DNA of 64,000 nt from SIG480 sp045595365 (GTDB lineage Bacteria > Bacillota > Clostridia > Oscillospirales > JAAYXM01): the NCBI GenBank assembly GCA_045595365.1, contig JAZOAI010000035.1, positions 1 to 64,000 of the forward strand. The letters run 5' to 3'. A model generated the notes under the pieces. That model saw only the letters and a list, made by a program, of their open reading frames with translations. It had not been told where the DNA came from and did no database searches. How positions within the stretch are numbered: the first letter of the stretch is position 1; each line of letters starts with the position of its first letter. Positions 49,745 to 58,624 of the stretch are shown in pieces. The position numbers and the translations under genes were made by a program.

Positions 49745-50995
49745 ATGAGAAAAAAACACTTTATGACTACTGCGGCGCTTATGCTTCTCACGGCGGCGCT
49801 GACGTACTGCATCACGCTCTATGCAGCAGAGCGTGAGTACAACTCAAAGCTTGCAGACCTTTCAGAGAAAGAACAGCAATATGCAAGGATTGCGGAGGTC
49901 CGAAGCTATATCGACAAGTATTATGTCAATGAATACGACGAAAAAAAGCTTACCGACGGCGCGCTTACGGGAATGGTCGCTATGCTCGGGGACCGTTGGT
50001 CACGCTATCTGACTCCCGAGCAATTCGCTTCGGTTATTTCGTCAATTAACAGCAAGGTTGTCGGCATTGGTGTGAATACAACCTACGACAGCGAAAACGA
50101 CGCCATTCTCGTTCTCGAAGTTTTCGAGGGCTCTCCCGCGGAATATGCAAAAATCGCGCCGCTTGACAGAATCGTCAGCGTTGACGGAAAAAAGGTTTCC
50201 GACATCGGATACGATGCCGCAGTCAAGAGTGTTTCCGGAGCGGTTGACACGCCCGTTTCCCTCGTAATTGAGCGCGAGGGAGCTGATGCTCCCATAAATA
50301 TGAGCATTACCCGCCGTGAAATAGATGTCCCGAACGTCAGCTCCAAGATTCTTGACGGAAACATCGGATACGTTAAAATTACGAGCTTTGATGCAAATGT
50401 AGATAAGGATACAGCCAAGGCCCTTGACCTTCTCAAGAAAGCTAATGTCACGGGAGTTATTTTTGATGTCAGAAACAATCCGGGCGGGCTTTTGCAGGTT
50501 CTTGTGAACACGCTTGACCCGCTTCTCCCCGAAGGCACGATTATCCGCGAGGAGGACAAAAACGGAAAAGTCACAACCTACACCTCTGACAAAAATGAGC
50601 TTGCCCTTCCTATGGCAGTTCTGACAAATCAATATTCAATAAGTGCGGCTGAGTTCTTTGCAGAAGCTCTGCGTGAAGCCGGGAAAGCCGCTATTGTCGG
50701 CGAGCCGACGACCGGAAAGGGCGTTGCTCAGAGCAATATCCAGCTAAAAGACGGCTCCGGCCTTGTTCTCTCGGTCAGCAAATATTTCACGGGGCAAGGA
50801 AAAAGCCTTGCCGATACGGGCGGAATTGTCCCTGACAGGCTCATAGAGCTCACCGAGGAAGAAAACAAAAACTTTTATCTTCTGACTGAAAGCTCCGACC
50901 GCCAGCTCCAGGAGGCAGTCAAGGTTATAAATGAGAAGAAAGCTGCGGCAGAGAAGAACGCCGCGGCAGAACAGAATACGACAGCGCAACAATAA
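49745..50995 (+). CDS. ctpA: CtpA-like S41-family protease
   Basis: An exported C-terminal processing protease of 416 residues. It has a hydrophobic N-terminus (~8-27), a short coiled helix, a PDZ domain (~100-190), and the protease core with Ser in NQYSISAAEFF near residue 302 and Lys in GEPTTGKGVAQ near 327. The tail is rich in Ala, Glu and Gln and of low complexity. It follows the FtsEX/M23 genes; cleavage of wall enzymes such as the M23 protein is plausible but inferred. Confidence 0.95.
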   Translation: MRKKHFMTTAALMLLTAALTYCITLYAAEREYNSKLADLSEKEQQYARIAEVRSYIDKYYVNEYDEKKLTDGALTGMVAMLGDRWSRYLTPEQFASVISSINSKVVGIGVNTTYDSENDAILVLEVFEGSPAEYAKIAPLDRIVSVDGKKVSDIGYDAAVKSVSGAVDTPVSLVIEREGADAPINMSITRREIDVPNVSSKILDGNIGYVKITSFDANVDKDTAKALDLLKKANVTGVIFDVRNNPGGLLQVLVNTLDPLLPEGTIIREEDKNGKVTTYTSDKNELALPMAVLTNQYSISAAEFFAEALREAGKAAIVGEPTTGKGVAQSNIQLKDGSGLVLSVSKYFTGQGKSLADTGGIVPDRLIELTEEENKNFYLLTESSDRQLQEAVKVINEKKAAAEKNAAAEQNTTAQQ

Positions 50996-51068
50996 AAAAT
51001 ATATAATTCACCTGTAATATTCACAGCGGAAATTAATATCATAATATAGATAAATTTTTTCCGCGGGG

Positions 51069-51761
51069 GTGCAACGCTCTTTGCGTATATGCGTAATATA
51101 CAAAGGGGACATCCGAAGAAAACGCAGCTTTGAAATTCTTTTCCACAGCTCTTTTCGCGGCGCGGAAATATACAAGGCTTGCCTTGGGCTCAAAATTTCA
51201 AAAAGGCAAAAGCGCAAATGTATTAAAGAACTGTCAGAGCTTGGCGTTTCCTTTGCGGCTCTTCCCCGTGATTTGCCGCTTTCGCGCGAGCTTCTCTTAT
51301 CCGGGATTTCTCCCGTGTACGGAAGCTCTTCCCTCGCTCTTCAGATTCCCGAAATGGCGCTTTCCCTTGCAAAAGCCGCCCAAGGTGCAAACGGTTTTTT
51401 TATACGCGGCGGAAGCTTCTTCACCGTGACGCGAATAGCGCTCAGGCTTTTAGAGGAAACGAGCAGCGTATATGTCTCCTGCGCCGATTTTGCCGCGGTC
51501 GCTGAGGCCTGTGCAGATATGTGTGGCGCGGTTATCAAGCGTGAGCCTCCGGAAGATGTGATAAACATTTTTCTTGAAGACGGTGGTTTTTTTCTCAAGT
51601 TTCGCGAACGGAAATTGAACTTTTCAGATTTTTCAATTTCTCTCCCTTCTCCCCATTTTTCCGACATCCCGCCCTGTTGTGCGGCGGCTCTTGCTTCGGC
51701 CCTTGAAATATGCGGATTTTTGGGGAATTCTGAGATAAAAACCGAGCTTTTACCAAAATAA
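51069..51761 (+). CDS. protein of unknown function
   Basis: I do not recognise this 230-residue protein. It has no signal peptide and a basic N-terminus (RRKRSFEILF; SKRQKRKCIKEL). A middle part alternates strands and helices in a Rossmann-like way (GFFIRGGSFFTVTRIALRLL; VYVSCADFAAVAEACADM), and a short Cys-containing end follows (DIPPCCAAALAS). The GTG at 51069 lacks a good ribosome binding site; a TTG at 51081 has GGGGGTG nine bases before it and is a likely real start. It lies between ctpA and the greA promoter. Confidence 0.6.
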   Translation: MQRSLRICVIYKGDIRRKRSFEILFHSSFRGAEIYKACLGLKISKRQKRKCIKELSELGVSFAALPRDLPLSRELLLSGISPVYGSSSLALQIPEMALSLAKAAQGANGFFIRGGSFFTVTRIALRLLEETSSVYVSCADFAAVAEACADMCGAVIKREPPEDVINIFLEDGGFFLKFRERKLNFSDFSISLPSPHFSDIPPCCAAALASALEICGFLGNSEIKTELLPK

Positions 51762-51786
51762 AAATTCAAAATATTTAAAACTTTAC

Positions 51787-51815
51787 TTGACAATTCGCAT
51801 TTTGCTATCTATAAT
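51787..51815 (+). promoter_or_regulatory. consensus sigma-A promoter of the greA-lysS operon
   Basis: TTGACA, a 17-base spacer and TATAAT, a full consensus promoter about 87 bases before greA. Confidence 0.88.
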
Positions 51816-51901
51816 ATGATACATTGCAAAGTGTGATTTGTTATTTATATAGTAGATAAATTAAAATCATTTTATTATAATAGGAAAAAGAGGTTGGAGA
51901 A

Positions 51902-52372
51902 ATGGCAAAAACATACAAACTTACAAAAGAACGACTACAGGAGCTCCGTGACGAACTCAATTACTTGAAGAATGTTCGCGAGAACGAGGTCGCGGAGCTT
52001 ATAAAGGAAGCCCGCTCTTTCGGAGACCTTTCCGAAAACAGTGAGTATGAAGAGGCGAAGAACGAACAGGGCCGCCTTTTCTCGCGCAAAGCAGAAATTG
52101 AAAACATTATAGCAAACGCCGAAATAATCGAGATTTCATCAGATACAAACGAGGTCCACACCGGCTCCCACGTTACCGTCAGCGATATGTCCGACGGCTC
52201 AAACGAGGAATATTGGCTTGTAGGCTCACAGGAGGCCGACCCCTATAAGGGAAGAATTTCCGACGAATCCCCGTTCGGGCGCGCTCTTTTGGGCAAGCGC
52301 GTTGGTGACGTCGTCGGCGTCGAGGCTCCATGCGGAGTTATTGAGTATAAGATAGTTGAAATCAGCAACTGA
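51902..52372 (+). CDS. greA: transcription elongation factor GreA
   Basis: Rescues backtracked RNA polymerase by stimulating transcript cleavage. It has 156 residues: an N-terminal coiled coil with the acidic tip GDLSENSEYEEAKNEQ near residue 40, and the C-terminal FKBP-like half with GKRVGDVVGVEAP. AGAGGTTGGAG precedes the ATG. Confidence 0.97.
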   Translation: MAKTYKLTKERLQELRDELNYLKNVRENEVAELIKEARSFGDLSENSEYEEAKNEQGRLFSRKAEIENIIANAEIIEISSDTNEVHTGSHVTVSDMSDGSNEEYWLVGSQEADPYKGRISDESPFGRALLGKRVGDVVGVEAPCGVIEYKIVEISN

Positions 52373-52377
52373 TTTTT

Positions 52378-52406
52378 TTGGCGGACGCAGAACCTGCGAC
52401 CGCCAA
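52378..52406 (+). promoter_or_regulatory. intercistronic hairpin between greA and lysS
   Basis: TTGGCGG and CCGCCAA enclose a second stem CGCAG/CTGCG, with one A-A mismatch between them and an AAC loop. This is a strong structure. T residues come before it, not after, so it is not a plus-strand terminator. It ends 29 bases before the lysS start and may set message processing or translation of lysS. Confidence 0.6.
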
Positions 52407-52434
52407 TGATGCATTAAAATGGAGGATTTTTAAA

Positions 52435-53937
52435 ATGGCAACTGAAGAAAAAAGAACACAGGAAGCTCCCGCCCAGGATTTAAGCGAGATTCTGCAAATC
52501 CGCAGGGACAAGCTTGCAAAGCTTTGTGAAGACGGGGACAACCCGTTTGAAATAGTCAAATATGACCAGACACATCATTCAACGGACATTCTCTCAAATT
52601 TCGATGAGATGGAGGGCAAGACCGCCAGCATTGCCGGCCGTATGATGAGCCGCCGCGGCATGGGAAAAGCCTCCTTCTGCGACGTTCAGGATTTGAAGGG
52701 AAAAATCCAGATTTATGTCCGCATAGATGATGTTGGCGAGGAAGCTTTTTCGAAATTCAAGAAATTCGACATCGGCGATATCGTCGGTGCTGTCGGAACG
52801 GTTTTCCGCACAAGAACAGGCGAGCCCTCGGTTCATTGTACGGAAATCACTCTCCTTTCAAAGTCATTAAAGCCGCTTCCCGAGAAATATCACGGCCTGA
52901 CGAACACAGACATTCGCTATCGCCAGAGGTATGTTGACCTCATCGTAAACCCCGAGGTCCGCGACACATTTGTCAAGCGTTCAAAAATCATCAGCTCCAT
53001 CCGCCGTTATCTCGATTCCAACGGGTTTATGGAGGTTGAAACCCCTATGCTCGTTTCAAACGCAGGCGGCGCGGCAGCGCGCCCCTTTGAAACTCATTTC
53101 AACGCTTTGAACGAGGACTTTAAGCTCCGCATCTCTCTTGAGCTTTATTTAAAGCGCCTGATTGTCGGAGGTCTTGAGCGAGTATACGAAATCGGCAGGG
53201 TTTTCCGTAACGAAGGCCTTGATACCCGCCACAACCCGGAATTCACTCTTATGGAGCTTTATCAGGCTTATACCGACTATCACGGTATGATGGATCTTAC
53301 CGAGAATATGTATCGTCACGTTGCAAAAGAGGTTTTGGGGACAACTAAAATCGTTTATAACGGGATTGAAATGGACCTTGGCCGCCCCTTTGAAAGAATT
53401 ACAATGGTAGACGCTGTCAAAAAATATTCCGGCGTCGACTTTAACGAAATTCATTCGGATGGCGAAGCAAAGGCTGCTGCGAAGGAACATCACATTCAGT
53501 TTGAAAAAAGGCATAAGAAGGGAGATATCTTAAACCTCTTCTTTGAAGAATTCGTTGAAGAGCATCTCATCCAGCCTACATTTGTTATGGATCATCCGAT
53601 TGAGATCTCTCCGCTTACTAAGAAAAAGCCTGAGGACCCGAATTATGTTGAACGCTTTGAGTTCTTTATGAACGGCTGGGAAATGGCAAACGCATACTCC
53701 GAGCTTAACGACCCCATCGACCAGCGCGAGCGCTTCAAGGATCAGGAAGAGCAGCTTTCTCAGGGCAACGAGGAGGCAAACACAACAGACGAGGACTTTC
53801 TCAATGCTCTTGAAATCGGTATGCCTCCCACAGGAGGAATCGGCTTCGGAATTGACCGTATGTGTATGCTCTTTACAGACAGCGCTGCAATCAGAGATGT
53901 TCTTCTCTTCCCCACAATGAAGACTGAAAAGGAGTAA
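52435..53937 (+). CDS. lysS: lysyl-tRNA synthetase (class II)
   Basis: Charges tRNA-Lys. The 500 residues include the OB-fold anticodon-binding domain (~60-160) and the class II core: motif 2 FRNEGLDTRHNPEFT near residue 260 and motif 3 GGIGFGIDRMCM near 470. The ATG at 52435 follows GGAGG at normal spacing; an earlier in-frame ATG at 52378 falls in the hairpin. The greA-lysS order is common in Firmicutes. Confidence 0.97.
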   Translation: MATEEKRTQEAPAQDLSEILQIRRDKLAKLCEDGDNPFEIVKYDQTHHSTDILSNFDEMEGKTASIAGRMMSRRGMGKASFCDVQDLKGKIQIYVRIDDVGEEAFSKFKKFDIGDIVGAVGTVFRTRTGEPSVHCTEITLLSKSLKPLPEKYHGLTNTDIRYRQRYVDLIVNPEVRDTFVKRSKIISSIRRYLDSNGFMEVETPMLVSNAGGAAARPFETHFNALNEDFKLRISLELYLKRLIVGGLERVYEIGRVFRNEGLDTRHNPEFTLMELYQAYTDYHGMMDLTENMYRHVAKEVLGTTKIVYNGIEMDLGRPFERITMVDAVKKYSGVDFNEIHSDGEAKAAAKEHHIQFEKRHKKGDILNLFFEEFVEEHLIQPTFVMDHPIEISPLTKKKPEDPNYVERFEFFMNGWEMANAYSELNDPIDQRERFKDQEEQLSQGNEEANTTDEDFLNALEIGMPPTGGIGFGIDRMCMLFTDSAAIRDVLLFPTMKTEKE

Positions 53938-53940
53938 TCC

Positions 53941-54648
53941 ATGAAAAAAAGCAGGGATTCAAGAGATATTTTTGCAGTTTTTAAGCCCGGAAGCTTTATG
54001 GAAGGCGCGACAACCGGTGAAAAGCTCCGCTATTGGTTTAAAAATGTGTATTGGTATCACTTTAAAATTGCCACATTCGCTGCAATCTTTTTGATAATCT
54101 GTGTTTGCACATTTATTTCCGATGTGTTTTTCCGCGAATACAATGATTTGGATTATATCCTTGCAGGCGCGCTCTTTGCAGACAGCCAGACGCTTGATGC
54201 CTTAACTGAGAAGATTGGCTCTTTTGTTGTAACTGACGATAATGAGCCGCCTGAAATCGGAAGACAGATGCTCTGCACCCAAAGCGTTATGGGCACGGGC
54301 GACCAGGCACTTGCAATAGATGAGTATGTCAGTGCAAGCATAGAAAAAATAGCCATAAGCATGGCGGACGACGAGATTCTTCTCTTCTTTTTAGACAAGC
54401 GGTACATAGACTGGTATGCAGAGCAGGGTGCATTTGAGCCGCTCTCAAACCTCGGAATAGAAAGCGAAAACGAATATTTCGTGCGCGTTGATACAACCGC
54501 TTTCTTTGATTCTTTCAATATTTCCCATGAAACCGGAATATATGCCGGAATTAAAGTTAAAAACAAAGCGCGCCTTAAAAACGAACGTATAGTCCAGAAA
54601 TATGAAAACGCAACCCGCGTCCTCGCGGGCATCCTTGCCGGAGGCTGA
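53941..54648 (+). CDS. single-pass membrane protein of unknown function
   Basis: A 235-residue protein not recognised by family. A cytoplasmic N-terminus with many aromatic and basic residues (EKLRYWFKNVYWYHFKI) leads into one membrane segment (~43-62, FAAIFLIICVCTFI). The ~170 remaining residues are presumably outside, acidic, and contain YILAGALFADSQ and LLFFLDKRYIDW. It starts three bases after lysS and ends five before ktrB, so it is part of that operon. Confidence 0.75.
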   Translation: MKKSRDSRDIFAVFKPGSFMEGATTGEKLRYWFKNVYWYHFKIATFAAIFLIICVCTFISDVFFREYNDLDYILAGALFADSQTLDALTEKIGSFVVTDDNEPPEIGRQMLCTQSVMGTGDQALAIDEYVSASIEKIAISMADDEILLFFLDKRYIDWYAEQGAFEPLSNLGIESENEYFVRVDTTAFFDSFNISHETGIYAGIKVKNKARLKNERIVQKYENATRVLAGILAGG

Positions 54649-54653
54649 TTACA

Positions 54654-56027
54654 ATGGGACTTTTTCCAAAGCAGAAAGGAATGGCTCATTTAGAGAGAAA
54701 CGTTAGCCCCACCAAAATAATTCTCGGGGTTTTTCTCGCTATAATTCTCACAGGCGCACTCCTTCTGATGCTCCCGCTCTCCTCCTCAACTGCAAAATCA
54801 ACCGATTTTCTGACAGCGCTTTTCACATCGACAAGCGCAACCTGTGTTACAGGGCTTATAGTGGTTGATACTCTCTCTCACTGGTCCCGCTTCGGACAGG
54901 TTGTTATCCTTCTCCTCATCCAGTGCGGGGGGCTGGGCTTTATGGCTTTTGCAACCGTTTTTTCTCTCGTTCTGCACCGAAAAATTTCCCTCAAAGAACG
55001 GCTTATCATGTCTCAGTCCTTTTCGGGAGATGGGCTTTCAGGGGTCGTGCGCCTTACCCAGCACATTCTCATCAGAACTTTTATTTTCGAGATATGCGGC
55101 GCACTTATCCTCTCTACAAGATTTATCCCTGAATACGGGCTCGGAGAAGGCCTTTTTATGAGTATCTTCCATGCAGTTTCCGCTTTCTGCAATGCAGGCT
55201 TTGACATAATCGGAGTTTCTGCCGACCACATCGGCAGTATGAGCAAATACGTGGGAGACCCGGTTATATGTCTCACACTCCCCGCCCTTATGATTTTGGG
55301 AGGGCTTGGCTTCTTTGTATGGGAGGATGTCCTTGGGAAGAAAAAGCTCTCAAAATTCAATTTCCACACAAAGCTTGTCCTTCTCACCACCACTGCCCTT
55401 CTTCTTGGCGGAACGTTTTTGTTCCTTCTGTTTGAGTATGATAATGCTGCAACAATCGGAAACCTTTCGTTTTCCAACAAGCTTCTCGCTTCTTTTTTTC
55501 AGGCATCTACAACGAGAACGGCGGGCTTTTGCACCTTTTCGCAGCATAATATGTCGTCCTCATCAAAAATACTTTCAATTTTTCTTATGTTCATAGGCGG
55601 GTCTCCCGGCTCTACCGCAGGAGGAATCAAAACCGTCACACTGGCAGTCCTTATTCTCACCGCCTTCTCCATAATGAGAGGCCGCGCCGAGATTACCGCA
55701 TTTGAGCGCAGAATTTCACCTCAGACAATATTTAAGGCTATTACAGTTATGATAGCTGCGGCGTTTCTCGCAGCATCTGCTTCCATAATGATCGCTCAGA
55801 CAAACAACATTGATATGATAAATGCCGTATTTGAAAGCGTGTCTGCATTTTCAACAACAGGCCTTTCCACCGGAATAACTTCCCAGCTCAACACGGTCTC
55901 GCAGATAACCCTCATCCTTCTTATGTACTTAGGGCGCGTAGGTCTTCTTACGCTGAGCATCGGGCTTATTGCAAAGCGAAAGCCCTCAAAGATAAGCTAC
56001 ACTGAAGGCAAGCTCATAATCGGTTAG
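54654..56027 (+). CDS. ktrB: potassium uptake protein KtrB/TrkH
   Basis: The K+ channel-like subunit, 457 residues with around ten membrane segments. The four pore loops are visible: TSATCVTGL near 62, AFCNAGFD near 182, TRTAGF near 287 and FSTTGLSTG near 404, each with the filter glycine. It pairs with the ktrA-type gene downstream. Confidence 0.95.
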   Translation: MGLFPKQKGMAHLERNVSPTKIILGVFLAIILTGALLLMLPLSSSTAKSTDFLTALFTSTSATCVTGLIVVDTLSHWSRFGQVVILLLIQCGGLGFMAFATVFSLVLHRKISLKERLIMSQSFSGDGLSGVVRLTQHILIRTFIFEICGALILSTRFIPEYGLGEGLFMSIFHAVSAFCNAGFDIIGVSADHIGSMSKYVGDPVICLTLPALMILGGLGFFVWEDVLGKKKLSKFNFHTKLVLLTTTALLLGGTFLFLLFEYDNAATIGNLSFSNKLLASFFQASTTRTAGFCTFSQHNMSSSSKILSIFLMFIGGSPGSTAGGIKTVTLAVLILTAFSIMRGRAEITAFERRISPQTIFKAITVMIAAAFLAASASIMIAQTNNIDMINAVFESVSAFSTTGLSTGITSQLNTVSQITLILLMYLGRVGLLTLSIGLIAKRKPSKISYTEGKLIIG

Positions 56028-56044
56028 CAAATGGAGGTAAACAT

Positions 56045-56701
56045 ATGGATTCTTTTCTTATAATAGGCATGGGCCGATTCGGAAGCTCTCTCGCTTTAGA
56101 ACTCTCCAACCTCGGACATGACGTTCTCATTATTGACAGAAGCGAAGATCGCGTTTCCCCGCTTGCCGACCACGTAACACACGCGGTAATCGGAGACGCT
56201 AAAGACGAAAGCGTTATGAACTCCATCGGAGCCCGCAACTTTGATGTTGCGGTTGTCGCTATGGCTAATAACATCGAAGACAGCGTTCTCATAACAATTA
56301 TGCTTAAAGAAATGGGCGTTAAAAAAGTTATCGCAAAGGCGCAGAGCATCCTTCATATGAAGATTCTTGAGCGGATAGGAGCCGATGTTACAGTGTTCCC
56401 CGAGCGCGATATGGGAAAGCGCCTTGCTCAACATCTTTCGGCTAAGAACATAATAGACTTTATTGAGCTTTCGGAAGAATACAGCATCGTCGAAATAGAA
56501 GCTCCGTCTCAGTGGTTCGGCAAAAGCCTCGCCGAACTTAATATACGCGGGCAGTATGGCCTCAACGTCATCGCCGCGCGCGACAAAACAGCCCGCAATC
56601 TGACAGTTTCTCCCACTGCGGCATATATTATCCGCGAGGGCGACGTTCTCATCGTTATCGGCGAGAATGATTCTGTCAACAAGCTTCGGGATGGTCGCTG
56701 A
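56045..56701 (+). CDS. ktrA: potassium uptake regulator KtrA/TrkA
   Basis: Cytoplasmic nucleotide-binding gate of the K+ transporter, 218 residues. RCK_N with IIGMGRFGSSLALEL and the acidic IIDRSED (residues ~5-35), and RCK_C over ~135-218. It follows ktrB by 17 bases and overlaps the methyltransferase start by one base. Confidence 0.95.
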   Translation: MDSFLIIGMGRFGSSLALELSNLGHDVLIIDRSEDRVSPLADHVTHAVIGDAKDESVMNSIGARNFDVAVVAMANNIEDSVLITIMLKEMGVKKVIAKAQSILHMKILERIGADVTVFPERDMGKRLAQHLSAKNIIDFIELSEEYSIVEIEAPSQWFGKSLAELNIRGQYGLNVIAARDKTARNLTVSPTAAYIIREGDVLIVIGENDSVNKLRDGR

Positions 56702-57456
56702 TGGAAAGAATCAGCAGTCGGCAGAATCCGACGGTAAAAAAACTTCGGGCACTTTCGAAAGACAAGGATTTCCGCAATTCGTGCGGAGAGTTTGTGTGCG
56801 ACGGCGAAAAGCTTTTTTCTGAAGCGCTCTCTGAGAATTTTGAAATAACCGCAATACTTGCAAGTGAGAACTTTGCAGAAAAGCTTCCGAATCTCCCGGG
56901 AGTTGCCTGCTATGTCGCTCCGCAGGATATTCTTGAGAGCGTGACAACGCTCAAAAGCGCACAGAATGTAATTTTCTCCTGCCGGATGCGAAGCTCTGCC
57001 CCTGAGAAAATATCCCGCGCAATTCTCCTTGACAGACTTCAGGACACCGGAAATATAGGAACTATCATCCGGACAGCAGATGCTTTTGGAATAGATGCGG
57101 TTTTCTGTGATGGCACAGCAGACATCTATAACCCTAAAACTATCCGCTCGGCGATGGGTTCGATTTTCAGAGTTCCTGTCATTCAGGAAAGCTTTGATTC
57201 TCTTATTCCGTCTCTCCGGAGCGAAGGAAGTCGTGTATACTGCTCCGAGCTTTACGGCAACGTGAAGTCAATTTCAGAGTGTGACCTCAAAGATACCTTT
57301 GTTGTTATAGGCAACGAGGGAAACGGCGTTCGCCCTGAAATTTCCGCGCTTTGCGACGGAAGTATTATAATCCCGATGTTGGGCGGCGCAGAATCTCTCA
57401 ACGCGGCAGTCGCCGCCGCAATATTTATGTATGAAATGAGTGGGAAGAATGATTGA
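56701..57456 (+). CDS. TrmH-family (SpoU) RNA 2'-O-methyltransferase
   Basis: A 251-residue methyltransferase with an N-terminal substrate-binding part (QNPTVKKLRALSKDKDFR) and the knotted catalytic domain: RLQDTGNIGTIIRTADAFG near residue 112, VIGNEGNGVRPE near 201 and IPMLGGAESLNAAVAAAIF near 222. It acts on rRNA or tRNA; which one is not decided by sequence. Confidence 0.92.
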   Translation: MERISSRQNPTVKKLRALSKDKDFRNSCGEFVCDGEKLFSEALSENFEITAILASENFAEKLPNLPGVACYVAPQDILESVTTLKSAQNVIFSCRMRSSAPEKISRAILLDRLQDTGNIGTIIRTADAFGIDAVFCDGTADIYNPKTIRSAMGSIFRVPVIQESFDSLIPSLRSEGSRVYCSELYGNVKSISECDLKDTFVVIGNEGNGVRPEISALCDGSIIIPMLGGAESLNAAVAAAIFMYEMSGKND

Positions 57457-58609
57457 CACAGAAATGTGGGTATGGTTTTCAGAAGCCCTTTATAAAGGCT
57501 CCCGAAAGGCCTCCTCGCTTCTTGCTCTCTTTTCTGATATTTCAAAGATATACGAGGCTGACCGGGAAACGCTTCTCTCCTGCGAGGTTCCGCTTTCCGA
57601 AAAAGAGCTTGAACGCCTCTCCTCAAAAAGCCTTAACCGTGCGCGTAAAATTATTTCAGACTGTGAAAAGGAAGGGATTCGCATAATAACCCGTGCATCC
57701 CGCGAATATCCCGCACGGCTTCTTGAAATCCCCGACGCGCCTGCGCTTCTGTATGCAAAGGGTAAGCCCTTATCCGTAGATAATGACGCTACTATAGCAG
57801 TTGTCGGAACGCGAAGGGCATCCGCCCAAGGTCAAAGCGCCGCAAAAAAGATTTCTGAGGAACTTGCCCGGTTTTCGGGGGTTGTAGTAAGCGGAATGGC
57901 GCGCGGAATTGACGGCCTCTCAATGGAATCAGCCTTGAATGCCGGTGGCTATGTAATAGGCGTTTTAGGATGCGGGCTTGACATATGCTATCCCCGCGAG
58001 AATAAAGCTCTTATGAAGCGGATTGAAAAAGAAGGAACTCTCCTTAGCGAATATCCTCCGAAAACAAAGCCGGACAGAATAAATTTCCCCAAACGAAACA
58101 GAATAGTCAGCGGAATCTCTCTTGGCACAATCGTCATCGAAGCTCCCGAGAGGAGTGGGGCGCTCATAACGGCAAGAATTGCCCTTGAGCAGAACAGAGA
58201 TGTTTTCGCTGTTCCATCCGGAATCTTCGAGGTCTCAGCAGAGGGCTCAAACGCGCTCATCCGTGCAGGTGCGATTCCTGTTATGTCGGGGCGCGATGTT
58301 ATCTCGGAATACGCACATCTTTTCCCCGAAAAAATCAATATGAATATTAAAGAGAAGAAAACCTCAAAATCCGCGTCTGAAAAAAGCAAGGAGAAAGAAG
58401 CTTCTCTTTCTCCCTCTTTTCTTTCGGCGCACTCGCCCGACGAGCAGGCTGTCCTCACAGCAATTTCAGGCACAAATCATCGGCCAGACGAAATTTCTGC
58501 CGCCTGCAATATGCCGATGGCGAAGGTTCTCTCTCTTCTCACACTTCTCGAAATACGAGGAAGTATAAAGCAGCTTCCCGGAAGCCGTTTTGAAATCAAG
58601 AATAACTAA
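57449..58609 (+). CDS. dprA: DNA-processing protein DprA
   Basis: Loads RecA on incoming single-stranded DNA during transformation. Its 386 residues hold an N-terminal helical (SAM-like) region, then the Rossmann core with VVGTRRASAQGQ near residue 114, SGMARGIDGLSMESAL near 150, GVLGCGLDICYP near 173 and ERSGALITARIALEQ near 234. The C-terminal winged helix (DEISAACNMPMAKVLSLLTL) is present. The ATG at 57449 lies eight bases inside the preceding gene. Confidence 0.95.
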   Translation: MIDTEMWVWFSEALYKGSRKASSLLALFSDISKIYEADRETLLSCEVPLSEKELERLSSKSLNRARKIISDCEKEGIRIITRASREYPARLLEIPDAPALLYAKGKPLSVDNDATIAVVGTRRASAQGQSAAKKISEELARFSGVVVSGMARGIDGLSMESALNAGGYVIGVLGCGLDICYPRENKALMKRIEKEGTLLSEYPPKTKPDRINFPKRNRIVSGISLGTIVIEAPERSGALITARIALEQNRDVFAVPSGIFEVSAEGSNALIRAGAIPVMSGRDVISEYAHLFPEKINMNIKEKKTSKSASEKSKEKEASLSPSFLSAHSPDEQAVLTAISGTNHRPDEISAACNMPMAKVLSLLTLLEIRGSIKQLPGSRFEIKNN

Positions 58610-58624
58610 AAGGAGTTACTGTGT

